Assembly (NCBI RefSeq): GCF_001908725.1
Contig: NZ_CP018725.1
Location: 2,543,501 to 2,607,500 of the forward strand
DNA: 64,000 bases
Direction: 5' to 3'
Source: Xanthomonas vesicatoria ATCC 35937
Lineage (GTDB): Bacteria > Pseudomonadota > Gammaproteobacteria > Xanthomonadales > Xanthomonadaceae
Positions 1 to 7,673 of this stretch are shown piece after piece. Within the stretch, counting starts at the first letter, position 1, and each line of letters begins with the position of its first letter. Both the position numbers and the translations under genes were made by a program. The notes below the pieces were generated by a model. It ran no database searches, was not told the origin of the DNA, and saw only the letters and a program-made list of their open reading frames with translations.

Positions 1-513
1 TGCATCGATGATGTTGGCGGCCAGCTGCGGGTTGAGCGCGCCCAGCAGGTCGGTCATCGCGCGGTTATGCGCCTTGTCCAGCACCACCTTGACCTGCACG
101 TCCGGGCGCTCCGTGGCCAGCACGCGCAGCGCATCGAAACTACCCAGGTGCGATCCGAAGATCAGCACGCCGCGGCCGCGGTCCATCTGCGTGTGCAGTT
201 GATCCAGCCCGGTGATGTCGACGCGGAAGCGCTGCATCTGCCCGCACAACATGTAGACGCGGTCCAGGATGGTCGACGCAAAGGTGTGGATATGCCGCGC
301 CACATCGCGCAGCGTGGCCGGGCGGCCCAGCACGCGCGCCAGATAGGCACGCGAAGCGGCGCGCTCGGGCGCACGCACCAGCAAAAAGTACAGCGTGATC
401 GGGTACAGCAGCGCGCGCCCCACCGCACGCCCGGCATGCCGGGCGATGCCGCGGATCAACCACAACGCAAAGCGCCCGCCACCTTCCGGACGCTGCTTCC
501 AATGCTTGCTCAT
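1..513 (-). CDS. LpxL/HtrB-like acyltransferase of the xanthomonadin cluster (partial)
   Basis: This gene starts at an ATG whose complement is 511-513 and runs off the left edge, so only about the first 171 residues are visible. The reading frame is open throughout. It begins MSKHWKQRPEGGGRF and contains a basic stretch followed by a hydrophobic segment, then GVLIFGSHLGSFDALRVLA, which has the HxxxxD arrangement (H-LGSF-D) of LpxL/HtrB-type lipid acyltransferases. Its ATGA overlap with the stop of the upstream dehydratase indicates translational coupling. Such acyltransferases occur in aryl-polyene and xanthomonadin clusters and are thought to esterify the polyene to a lipid head group; that role is inferred here from context. 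It is an inner-membrane enzyme by family. Confidence 0.8.
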   Translation of the reverse strand, partial: MSKHWKQRPEGGGRFALWLIRGIARHAGRAVGRALLYPITLYFLLVRAPERAASRAYLARVLGRPATLRDVARHIHTFASTILDRVYMLCGQMQRFRVDITGLDQLHTQMDRGRGVLIFGSHLGSFDALRVLATERPDVQVKVVLDKAHNRAMTDLLGALNPQLAANIIDA

Positions 514-797
514 GCCGCCGCCTCCGCCACCAGTTCGCCGCTGACCAGCAGTGCATCGTCACGCTGCACGCGGAAGCGCCAACGCGGGCCTTCGCCTTCC
601 AGCAGGATCGACGCGGTCTGCCCGGGCAGTAACGGCTGCACGAACTTCACCTGCGGCAGCCGTGCCGCGGCGCGTGGGCCATGCAGCGCCTCCACCGCCT
701 GCAGCACATGGTCGAGCACGACCACGCCAGGCACTACGGGACGACCCGGAAAATGCCCGGGCAGGCAGGGATGATCATGCGGTACGACGAAATCCAT
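510..797 (-). CDS. FabZ/FabA-like hotdog dehydratase of the pigment cluster
   Basis: This is a 95-residue single hotdog domain. It starts MDFVVPHDHPCLPGHFPGRP and keeps the GHFP-x-x-PVVPGV signature of 3-hydroxyacyl-ACP dehydratases, with the catalytic His in GHFP. The Glu that follows in FabZ appears to be replaced by Asp (VLDHV). It should dehydrate the 3-hydroxyacyl-ACP intermediate in each round of polyene extension. A longer open frame continues upstream to 977, but the product fits the family only from 797, so that start was chosen. The stop overlaps the next gene's ATG. The assignment as a xanthomonadin dehydratase rests on the motif plus the neighbouring ACP, acyltransferases and XanB2. 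Confidence 0.8.
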   Translation of the reverse strand: MDFVVPHDHPCLPGHFPGRPVVPGVVVLDHVLQAVEALHGPRAAARLPQVKFVQPLLPGQTASILLEGEGPRWRFRVQRDDALLVSGELVAEAAA

Positions 798-808
798 AAG
801 CGCGGAAC

Positions 809-1585
809 TCAGATCCTGGGTTGAAGCATTGCAGCCACGGCCTTGTGTGCCTGCTCGGTCAATTGTTGGCGATCCGGCGCATCCGGCCCGGTGACCGCGA
901 TCGGCTCGCCGATACGCACGCGGATGATGCCGGGACGCACCCTGAACACACCATCCACCGGCAGCACCTTGCCACACCCGTCCAGCGCCACCGGAACCAC
1001 CTGCACGCCAGCATCGATAGCGGCCTGCAGTAGCCCGGCCTTGAATGGCAATAACGCGCCGCTGCGGCTACGGGTGCCTTCGGGAAACAGACACAACTGT
1101 TTGCCCTCGCGCAGCAGCGCGGCCGCCTGACGGCGGACCAGTGCGCCGGCGCGCCGGCTGTCGCGGTCCAGAAACAGCATGCCGGTGGCGCGCGCATACC
1201 AGTTCACGAACGGCACCTTGAGCATTTCTTCCTTGAGCAGGAACCGCAGCGGAATCGGCAGCGCGTAGAACAGCGCACAGATGTCGATGATCGACTGGTG
1301 ATTGCTCACGAACAGATAGTTCTTGGACCAGTCGACTCGCTCGCGCCCTTCCACGATCACCTTGGCGCCCGCGCCGCGAAACAGCACCGGCGCCCACATC
1401 CAGCTGCCCATGCGCAACAGTCGGTCGGCGTCGCGGGTGATCGCCAGCAACGCCAATGCATACACGATCCCGCCGGCGGTAAACGTCAGCGTGAACGCCA
1501 ATTGCAGCAGATTGAACACACCCCACGCCAGGCGCGACGGCATCCTTGCCAACGGCATCTTTGTCTTGTCCCCGAAAATGTGCAC
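809..1585 (-). CDS. PlsC-type 1-acylglycerol-3-phosphate acyltransferase-like protein
   Basis: A 258-residue protein of the PlsC/AGPAT superfamily. It has an N-terminal hydrophobic segment (about residues 20-45), the acyltransferase motif I NHQSIID (HxxxxD) and motif III FPEGTRS. These enzymes transfer an acyl group from ACP or CoA to a lysolipid at the inner membrane. In this setting it probably attaches the aryl-polyene acid to glycerophosphate or a related lipid carrier (inference). The start used here is a GTG; an in-frame ATG at 1558, preceded by GGGGACAAG, is an equally good alternative and gives 249 residues. It lies 26 nt after the upstream membrane-protein gene and 11 nt before the dehydratase, in the same operon. 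Confidence 0.85.
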   Translation of the reverse strand: MHIFGDKTKMPLARMPSRLAWGVFNLLQLAFTLTFTAGGIVYALALLAITRDADRLLRMGSWMWAPVLFRGAGAKVIVEGRERVDWSKNYLFVSNHQSIIDICALFYALPIPLRFLLKEEMLKVPFVNWYARATGMLFLDRDSRRAGALVRRQAAALLREGKQLCLFPEGTRSRSGALLPFKAGLLQAAIDAGVQVVPVALDGCGKVLPVDGVFRVRPGIIRVRIGEPIAVTGPDAPDRQQLTEQAHKAVAAMLQPRI

Positions 1586-1611
1586 GTACGTCGCTGCCCC
1601 TGGCCACGCAC

Positions 1612-2358
1612 TCAGCGCAGCAGATCGCGCCAGAAGTCCGGCCCGAGCCGCGCCATCTGGCGCAAGAAGTCTGGCAGATTACGATAGGGACGCTGCGGAA
1701 ACCAGCGACCGCGCACCAGATATTCCCCAATAAAGAACCCGCCAACCACGCCATACACCAGCAAATTGGCAAACAACGAGGCGCGTTCATCGCTGATCGG
1801 CAACGGGGAGGCATAGCCCAGTTGCGCCAGCACGCCGCTGGGTTCGGCGCACAGGGCCAACACCAGGTTGAGCAGGGTCAGGCCGCACAGCAGCAGCGCC
1901 CAGGCCAGCGTGAGGCGGCGCGTGTAACGGCGTTGTGGGGGCGTGATCGGCATGCCGGCCTGGCCGTACAGGCCTTCGACGATGCGCGTGATCAGCGGCG
2001 TGCGCCCGTGCCGCAGGCTACGCCCGAAGAACCAGGCGACCCATCCGGTGAACACGACCGGCGGCGCCGCAAGCACCAGCATGGCGTGCGGCGACTGCCA
2101 CAACGCACCCAGGCCGGCCAGGATCAGCAACACCAGCGCCCACGCCCACGCGCGCCGCGCGACCATCGGCTCGATCAACACCATCAGCACCAGCATGGCG
2201 CCGGCGATCACGGCCAGGTCGGAGCGATGACTAGCGTTGGCCCAGTGGGCCAGCGGCGAGTACGCCACCGCCAACAGCACGCCCAGCCCCAGCACCCACG
2301 GCGGGGCATCGCTGGGCGCTGCGGTCGGACCTTCAGGCGGTCTTGTTGGCTTCGACAT
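1612..2358 (-). CDS. COG4648-like integral membrane protein of aryl-polyene clusters
   Basis: A 248-residue polytopic membrane protein. After a short Pro-rich N-terminus it has several hydrophobic stretches of membrane-spanning length (roughly residues 20-105, a pair near 140-165 and one near 200-220), and it ends with a basic/aromatic tail. Proteins of this kind are constant members of aryl-polyene and xanthomonadin gene clusters, but their biochemical role is not established; anchoring or transport of the lipid-linked pigment is a guess. The frame is open upstream to 2466, but MSKPTRPPEG at 2358 is the natural start. It overlaps the 3' end of the ACP gene by 26 nt, which suggests coupling. 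Confidence 0.7.
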   Translation of the reverse strand: MSKPTRPPEGPTAAPSDAPPWVLGLGVLLAVAYSPLAHWANASHRSDLAVIAGAMLVLMVLIEPMVARRAWAWALVLLILAGLGALWQSPHAMLVLAAPPVVFTGWVAWFFGRSLRHGRTPLITRIVEGLYGQAGMPITPPQRRYTRRLTLAWALLLCGLTLLNLVLALCAEPSGVLAQLGYASPLPISDERASLFANLLVYGVVGGFFIGEYLVRGRWFPQRPYRNLPDFLRQMARLGPDFWRDLLR

Positions 2359-2602
2359 GCGCCGACAATGCGCGCAGCGACGCGAAGATGCGACGGTTCT
2401 CGTCGTTGTCCGAGCGCAGCTGGAAGCCGTAGCGCTTGCTGATCGCCAGCGCCAGTTCCAGCGCATCGATCGAGTCCAGCCCCAGCCCGGTGTTGAACAG
2501 CGGCGCTTCCGGATCGATGTCGGCGGGCTGGACGTCTTCTAGGTTCAGACTTTCGACCAGGAGTTCGGCCAGTTCACGTTCGGCAGCGGTTTGCGAGGAC
2601 AT
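2333..2602 (-). CDS. xanC: Acyl carrier protein of xanthomonadin synthesis
   Basis: An 89-residue acidic protein with the phosphopantetheine attachment motif G-L-D-S-I-D-A-L at about residues 41-48; Ser44 is the expected 4'-phosphopantetheine site. It is about the size of a stand-alone ACP. In Xanthomonas the pigment is made by a type II polyketide-like system in which 3-hydroxybenzoate is loaded onto the ACP XanC by the ligase XanA2. The location here, in the same cluster as the ligase and chorismatase genes, supports that assignment. It is the first gene of the minus-strand unit, which diverges from the halogenase across a 265-bp gap that should hold both promoters. Confidence 0.8.
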   Translation of the reverse strand: MSSQTAAERELAELLVESLNLEDVQPADIDPEAPLFNTGLGLDSIDALELALAISKRYGFQLRSDNDENRRIFASLRALSAHVEANKTA

Positions 2603-2867
2603 CCAGAAATTCCAGGGTAAGGGTCGGTCAAAGTCTTAAGCAGGCAACCCACAGCGCACGGCCGTCGGTGGCGGCGGGCGGCGCGTCGAGCCGGCAGTGT
2701 ACGTGGCGTACCTGCCGATTCCGAGCGCCAGGCCCGCGTCGCATCCGGCAATCGCTCTGTCTTGCATTGGTCGGCGTGCGTGGATCTCGGCGGACGCACA
2801 GATGTCCGGGCCGCCGGTCAGGCTATCATGACTGCATGACGCTCGCCCGCTGCAGGTTCGTTCCAGG

Positions 2868-4235
2868 ATGACTTCCACTGTGTTGCGCCCCACCCCGACC
2901 GCCAAGCCGGCAGCCGGGCCGGCTCCGGGACCGGAGTGTCCGGATGTACTGATCATCGGTGGTGGCCCCGCCGGTTGCGCCGCCGCCATCGTGCTCGCCC
3001 AGCAGGGCTGGGCGGTGACCCTGCTGGAAAAAGAGCAGCACCCGCGCTTCCACATCGGCGAATCGCTATTGCCGATGAACATACCGATCCTCGAACGCCT
3101 GGGCGTGCTCGAACAGGTGCGCGCCATTGGCGTGCTCAAGCGTGGGGCCGACTTTCCCAACGACGCCGGCGGCTATAACACCTTCCGGTTTTCGCATGCG
3201 CTCGATGCCAAGGCCGACTACGCCTTCCAGGTGCCGCGTGCGCAGTTCGACCAGGTGCTGTTCGCGCGGGCGCGGGAGGTCGGTGTGGATGCGCGCGAAC
3301 AGGTCAAGGTGGAGAGCGTGGCGTTCGATGGCGAGCAGCCGGTGCTGCAGGCACGTGGCGTGGACGGCGAGCGGCAGTTCCGCCCGCGCTATCTGCTCGA
3401 CGCCAGCGGCCGCGACACCTTTATGGGCAATCGCCTCAAGCTCAAGCGCTCCAATGCCAAGCACCAGTCGGCGGCGGTGTTCAGCCATTTCCGCGGGGTG
3501 ACCCGGCGCCCGGGCGAGGATGCCGGCAACATCAGCATCTACCGCCATGCGCATGGCTGGATGTGGCTGATCCCGCTGCCGGACGATGTGATGAGCGTGG
3601 GCGCGGTCTGCTACCCCGACTACATGAAGACCCGCAAGGGCGACAGCGAAGGTTTTTTGCTGCGCACACTGGCATTGAACCCGGAAGTGGCCGCGCGCAT
3701 GGCCGATGCCGAGCGCGTGGCACCGGTGCATGCCACCGGCAATTACGCCTACGAATGCACGCGCATGGCCGGCCCGCGCTGGCTGCTGCTCGGCGATGCC
3801 TACACGTTTGTCGACCCGATGTTTTCCTCCGGCGTCTTCCTGGCCATGCACAGCGCCGAACGTGGCGCGGCAATGGTGGATGCGGTACTGCGCGCGCCGC
3901 AGCGCGAAGCCAGCCTGCAGCGCGCGTTGTCGCGCGAACTGGAGCGCGGCCTGAGCGAGTTCAAGTGGTTCATCTATCGATTCACCTCGCCCACCATGCG
4001 CGCGCTGTTCGCGCAGCCGCAGAACGTGTGGCAGGTGGAACAGGCTGTGGTGGCGATGCTCGCGGGCGACGTGTTCGACAGCCCGAAGGTGCGCCGGCGC
4101 CTGCGCGTGTTCCGCGCCATCTATTCCGTCACCGCGCTGTCGATGCTGCCGCGCGCCTGGCATGCCTGGCGTCATCGCCGGCGCCAGGCCCGGCTCGGTT
4201 TCGACGGTGACACCTTGCACAGAGACGCTCCATGA
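2868..4235 (+). CDS. Flavin-dependent halogenase-like oxidoreductase of xanthomonadin synthesis
   Basis: A 455-residue FAD enzyme. Near residue 28 it has the dinucleotide-binding GGGPAG followed by the ribose-binding Glu (LLEKE). It then has HIGESLLP, typical of tryptophan-halogenase-like and geranylgeranyl-reductase-like flavoproteins, and near residue 230 GWMWLIPLPDD, which fits the WxWxIP motif that separates flavin halogenases from monooxygenases. LLLGDAYTFVDPMFSSGV is the second FAD contact. Xanthomonadins are brominated, so bromination of the aryl end is the likely role, although the substrate is not proved by sequence. The 3' end overlaps xanB2 by ATGA. Confidence 0.85.
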   Translation: MTSTVLRPTPTAKPAAGPAPGPECPDVLIIGGGPAGCAAAIVLAQQGWAVTLLEKEQHPRFHIGESLLPMNIPILERLGVLEQVRAIGVLKRGADFPNDAGGYNTFRFSHALDAKADYAFQVPRAQFDQVLFARAREVGVDAREQVKVESVAFDGEQPVLQARGVDGERQFRPRYLLDASGRDTFMGNRLKLKRSNAKHQSAAVFSHFRGVTRRPGEDAGNISIYRHAHGWMWLIPLPDDVMSVGAVCYPDYMKTRKGDSEGFLLRTLALNPEVAARMADAERVAPVHATGNYAYECTRMAGPRWLLLGDAYTFVDPMFSSGVFLAMHSAERGAAMVDAVLRAPQREASLQRALSRELERGLSEFKWFIYRFTSPTMRALFAQPQNVWQVEQAVVAMLAGDVFDSPKVRRRLRVFRAIYSVTALSMLPRAWHAWRHRRRQARLGFDGDTLHRDAP

Positions 4236-5239
4236 CCGCACCAACGCTTCAGCCCAACCAGACCGTGCGTCATCCGCGCCTGCGGGTCGACTATGTCGAT
4301 CAGACCGATCCCGCCGCGCTGCTACAGGATGCGCAGGTGTTGGCCGTGTTCGGCTTCGGCGATGCCGCGCCACACCTGGACGACCCGCGCTACCTGCGCG
4401 TGCCGCTGCAGCCTTATCGGGCCGATGTGCTGGAAGTCTGGCGCACCGATGCACCGGTGCGCAGTGGCCGCGACGGCAACATTGCCTGGTCCAGCGATGG
4501 CCGCCTGCAGTTCGGCGTGATCGAGATCGACGAGCGGGATGTGGAGATCGAAGAAGCCGCCGCCAAGGCGTATGCGGAGATCACCGCGTTCGTCTCCGGC
4601 AGCCAGACGCCGCGCCTGTTGCGCATCTGGAATTACCTGGACGCCATCACCCTGGGCAGCGACGACCGTGAGCGCTACCGCCAGTTCTGCGTGGGCCGCG
4701 CGCGCGGCCTGGGCGCCTTCGATGTCGCCCAGTTGCCGGCCGCTACCGCGGTGGGCCGCTGCGATGCCGAGCGCATCATCCAGATCTACTGGCTGGCCGC
4801 CGCCGATGCCGGCACCCCGCTGGAAAACCCGCGCCAGGTCAGCGCCTACAACTACCCGCGCCAATACGGCCCGCAGCCGCCGAGTTTTGCGCGCGCCATG
4901 CTGCCGCCCGTCGGCAGCGACATGCCGCTGCTGCTGTCAGGCACCGCCGCCGTGGTGGGCCATGCTTCGATGCATACCGGCCAGCTGTTGGCGCAGCTGG
5001 AAGAAACCTTCGCCAATTTCGATGCCCTGCTCGGTGCCGCACGCACGCACGCACCGGCGCTGCCCGCGCAGTTCGGCGCCGGTACCCGCCTGAAGGTGTA
5101 TGTCCGCGAGCAGGACGATCTACCCAAGGTCGCGCAGGCCCTGGACACCCGCTTCGGCGACGCGGTGCCGCGCCTGCTGCTGCACGCGGTGATCTGCCGC
5201 GATGAGCTGGCGGTGGAGATCGATGGGGTGCACGGCTGA
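4232..5239 (+). CDS. xanB2: XanB2-type chorismatase (3-HBA / 4-HBA synthase)
   Basis: A 335-residue protein of the FkbO/Hyg5/XanB2 chorismatase family, formerly annotated as pteridine-dependent deoxygenase-like. Visible family features are LLRIWNYLDAIT and a C-terminal half with SGTAAVVGHASMHTGQ, the chorismatase active-site region. XanB2 hydrolyses chorismate to 3-hydroxybenzoate (the starter for xanthomonadin) and 4-hydroxybenzoate (for ubiquinone). The length matches the family. The ATG is embedded in the stop of the halogenase gene, so the two should be made together. The gene ends 151 nt before the convergent ligase gene. Confidence 0.9.
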   Translation: MTAPTLQPNQTVRHPRLRVDYVDQTDPAALLQDAQVLAVFGFGDAAPHLDDPRYLRVPLQPYRADVLEVWRTDAPVRSGRDGNIAWSSDGRLQFGVIEIDERDVEIEEAAAKAYAEITAFVSGSQTPRLLRIWNYLDAITLGSDDRERYRQFCVGRARGLGAFDVAQLPAATAVGRCDAERIIQIYWLAAADAGTPLENPRQVSAYNYPRQYGPQPPSFARAMLPPVGSDMPLLLSGTAAVVGHASMHTGQLLAQLEETFANFDALLGAARTHAPALPAQFGAGTRLKVYVREQDDLPKVAQALDTRFGDAVPRLLLHAVICRDELAVEIDGVHG

Positions 5240-5390
5240 GTGATGTCGTGCGTGCCGGTGTGCCGCAGAGCGTGGCCTCCGGCTATTCCTGGAAACTCGG
5301 CCCACCTGTGCGTACATCCAGCGCCCCGCCAATGCGCAATCCGCTGACGGAGCCGTGGTCAATGGCCTGCCAAGGCATTGCCCGACCCGC

Positions 5391-6740
5391 TCAGCCGTTG
5401 AGCAATCCCAGCACCACGTCGCGCGGCAGTTTGCCGGTCTCGTTGCGTGGCAGAGCGGCGAGCTTGCGCAGGCGACGCGGCAGGAAGACCGGGTCGACGC
5501 TGACCCGTAACGCAGCCAGGATCTGCGCTTCGTCCAGGGTGGGAGCGACCACCAACGCGGCGATGCGGCCCACCGACTGCCCTGCGTCCGGTGCCAGCTG
5601 CACGATGATGCCGTCGATCACGCCGGGGATGGCGAGCAGACGGCGGGTGAGGTCGGCTAGCGATGCACGTTTGCCGGCGATTTCCAGCGAATCGGCCTGG
5701 CGTCCACGGACCTGGAAAGTGCCGTCGTCGGCCACCTCCATCATGTCGGCCAGCAACACCGGCGTTGCCAGATGCGGCGCGTGTATCAAAGTGCCTGCGG
5801 CCTGGGTTTCGAGTCGCACGCCGGGCAGCGGGGTCCATGCAGCGTCCAGCGCTGTGCGGCGCACGGCGAACACGCAGGTTTCGGTAGAGCCGAACATCTC
5901 GCGCACTTCGCCACCAAACCGTGCTTCGGCTGCGGCGGCGATCTCCTGCGCCAGCGGCGCGGTGGCCGAGACGATACCGGCCAACGGCGGCAACACCACC
6001 CCGGATTCGACCAGGGCGCGCAAATGCACGGGCGTGGTCACCAGCACGCGCGGGGCAGGAATATCGGCCAGCGCACGTGCCACATCATCCGGGAAGAACG
6101 GGCGGCCCGCGTGCACCGCCAGCTCGGTCACCATCGGCAGCAGCACCGACAATTCCATGCCGTACATGTGCTGCGGGGGCACGGTGGCCACCACGTGCGG
6201 CACCGCGTCGGTATGCGCCCACAGGCTTTGCAGCGCAACCAGATCCTGCCGCGTGCTGGTCAAAAAACTGCCCCAGGTCTTCGGGTTGGGTTGCGGGCTG
6301 CCGGTACTGCCGGAGGTGAAGCCGATCGCCACCAACGCATCGTCGGCCAGCTGCGGAATCGGTCCGTCTGCCTGCGGCAACTCGTTAGGCAGTTGCCAAT
6401 ACCGCGGCGGCGCCAGTTCCAACGCAAGATCGCCCAGGCAATAGGCATCGGCGTGCCGGGCCTGCACCTCGCCTACCACGGCCGGCGCGCGCGACGACGG
6501 CAGTAGCGACACCTGCCCGCGTAGCGCGCAGGCATAGAACGCCACCATGAAGCGGTAGCGGTCCTCGCATAAATTGACCGCATGGCGGCCTTCCGGCAGC
6601 TGTTGCGCCAGGCCATGCACATGCGCGATGAAGGTCGCCAGATCCACCGACTGCCCCGCACGCCACGCCAACGGCCGGCCAGGCGCGCCGACGGCCATGG
6701 GACGGGAAACAACGGAAGCAGGCAGGCTGGACATGTGCAT
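5391..6740 (-). CDS. xanA2: AMP-forming 3-hydroxybenzoate:ACP ligase-like protein
   Basis: A 449-residue adenylate-forming enzyme. The P-loop-like motif GFTSGSTGSPQPNPKTW (about residue 135 onward) and the later region ending REMFGSTETC are typical of ANL-superfamily synthetases. The C-terminal LPRNETGKLPRD carries the conserved catalytic Lys. In Xanthomonas, XanA2 is the ATP-dependent 3-HBA:ACP ligase that loads the starter unit; cluster position and ACP partner support that identity. The ATG at 6740 was chosen; an in-frame TTG at 6752 is possible, and a second ATG follows two codons later. It is somewhat shorter than typical acyl-CoA synthetases, as expected for this subgroup. Transcription converges on xanB2. 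Confidence 0.8.
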   Translation of the reverse strand: MHMSSLPASVVSRPMAVGAPGRPLAWRAGQSVDLATFIAHVHGLAQQLPEGRHAVNLCEDRYRFMVAFYACALRGQVSLLPSSRAPAVVGEVQARHADAYCLGDLALELAPPRYWQLPNELPQADGPIPQLADDALVAIGFTSGSTGSPQPNPKTWGSFLTSTRQDLVALQSLWAHTDAVPHVVATVPPQHMYGMELSVLLPMVTELAVHAGRPFFPDDVARALADIPAPRVLVTTPVHLRALVESGVVLPPLAGIVSATAPLAQEIAAAAEARFGGEVREMFGSTETCVFAVRRTALDAAWTPLPGVRLETQAAGTLIHAPHLATPVLLADMMEVADDGTFQVRGRQADSLEIAGKRASLADLTRRLLAIPGVIDGIIVQLAPDAGQSVGRIAALVVAPTLDEAQILAALRVSVDPVFLPRRLRKLAALPRNETGKLPRDVVLGLLNG

Positions 6741-7673
6741 CGACAATCGCAAAAGCGCGCTAGCTTGGCCGCCACCCGGGCTGCTGGCAAGTCGGGAGGT
6801 TTCCGGCGGCTGTCAGCAACCGCGACGCGTGCTGGGCGCAGAGTCCAGACCGGCAAGCGCTGAAGCCAGCTGGCTGGCCGGGTGAATCTTCAAGCGATCA
6901 GCGCAGCCTGACGCATGCGGACTGACCTCAAGACGGGCGCACATGGATATCGGTGGGTAGAAACACCGCTGCATTGCGCTGCCAGCTCAGTTGCACGCTG
7001 CGCAAGTTCAACCTGAGTGGTGGTGAGGCGCGCAGAATTTCCAGCTGGTGTTTTAGTCCATGCGCGTGCGGCTGCGCATTGCCTGCGACCGGGACGCTGG
7101 CATCGTAAATCCCGGTCGCCCCACTACCCACGTGCACAATTGCCAGCATTCGGCCGATACGTCTAGCGACGACACGTGCGCTGACTGCGCGCAGGACATG
7201 CCTCCGTGGAGAAACCACGATGTCGATTGGCAAGAGGCGCACGGATTGCCGGAGCGCCGGCATCGCACTGTGCAACATCTGCAGCGCACAACATCGACAC
7301 AGGCTCAAACGCCAGTGGCCTTCAGCAACGCCTGCCGCAGACGCAAAGCAGTGCACAAGAACATCGCGCCATGTCGCAACGCAGCGCGCACGGTTAACCC
7401 CGACGATCACGCTGAAGCATTCACTGAGATGCGTCCTCACATTGATGGGAGTGGACGGCGCGGTTCAAGGTCGCAGCGTCATACAGCGCGCGCAGCAACG
7501 ACGCGCGTTGCGCTGAGACGTCATCCGGCAGCTGCTAGACAGTTGCGCCCGCCTGGCGGCCCTGGCTCCGTAGCCACGGTGCGTGCGACGCGCGCACATG
7601 ACCTGTGGCCCAAGCCCGTCGCGCAGACGAACTGCTAGGCTTGCGCGCTCTCCTTTGCGTCCAGTTGTTTCCG
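6741..7673. other. Long intergenic stretch with no convincing gene
   Basis: About 930 bp between the ligase gene and the peptidase gene. Several open frames exist on both strands, the longest being about 170 codons at 6928-7440 on the minus strand. Their products are rich in Cys, Arg and His, resemble no family I recognise, and overlap one another. I see no ribosome-binding site that favours any of them. It must hold the promoters of the divergently transcribed xanA2-like gene (start 6740) and peptidase gene (start 7674). Confidence 0.5.

Noticed and set aside
6928..7440. Minus-strand open frame of 170 codons between the ligase and peptidase genes
   Set aside because: It is competed for by plus-strand frames of similar length, has odd composition (many Cys, Arg and His) and no ribosome-binding site or recognisable motif. 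It cannot be excluded as a lineage-specific gene.
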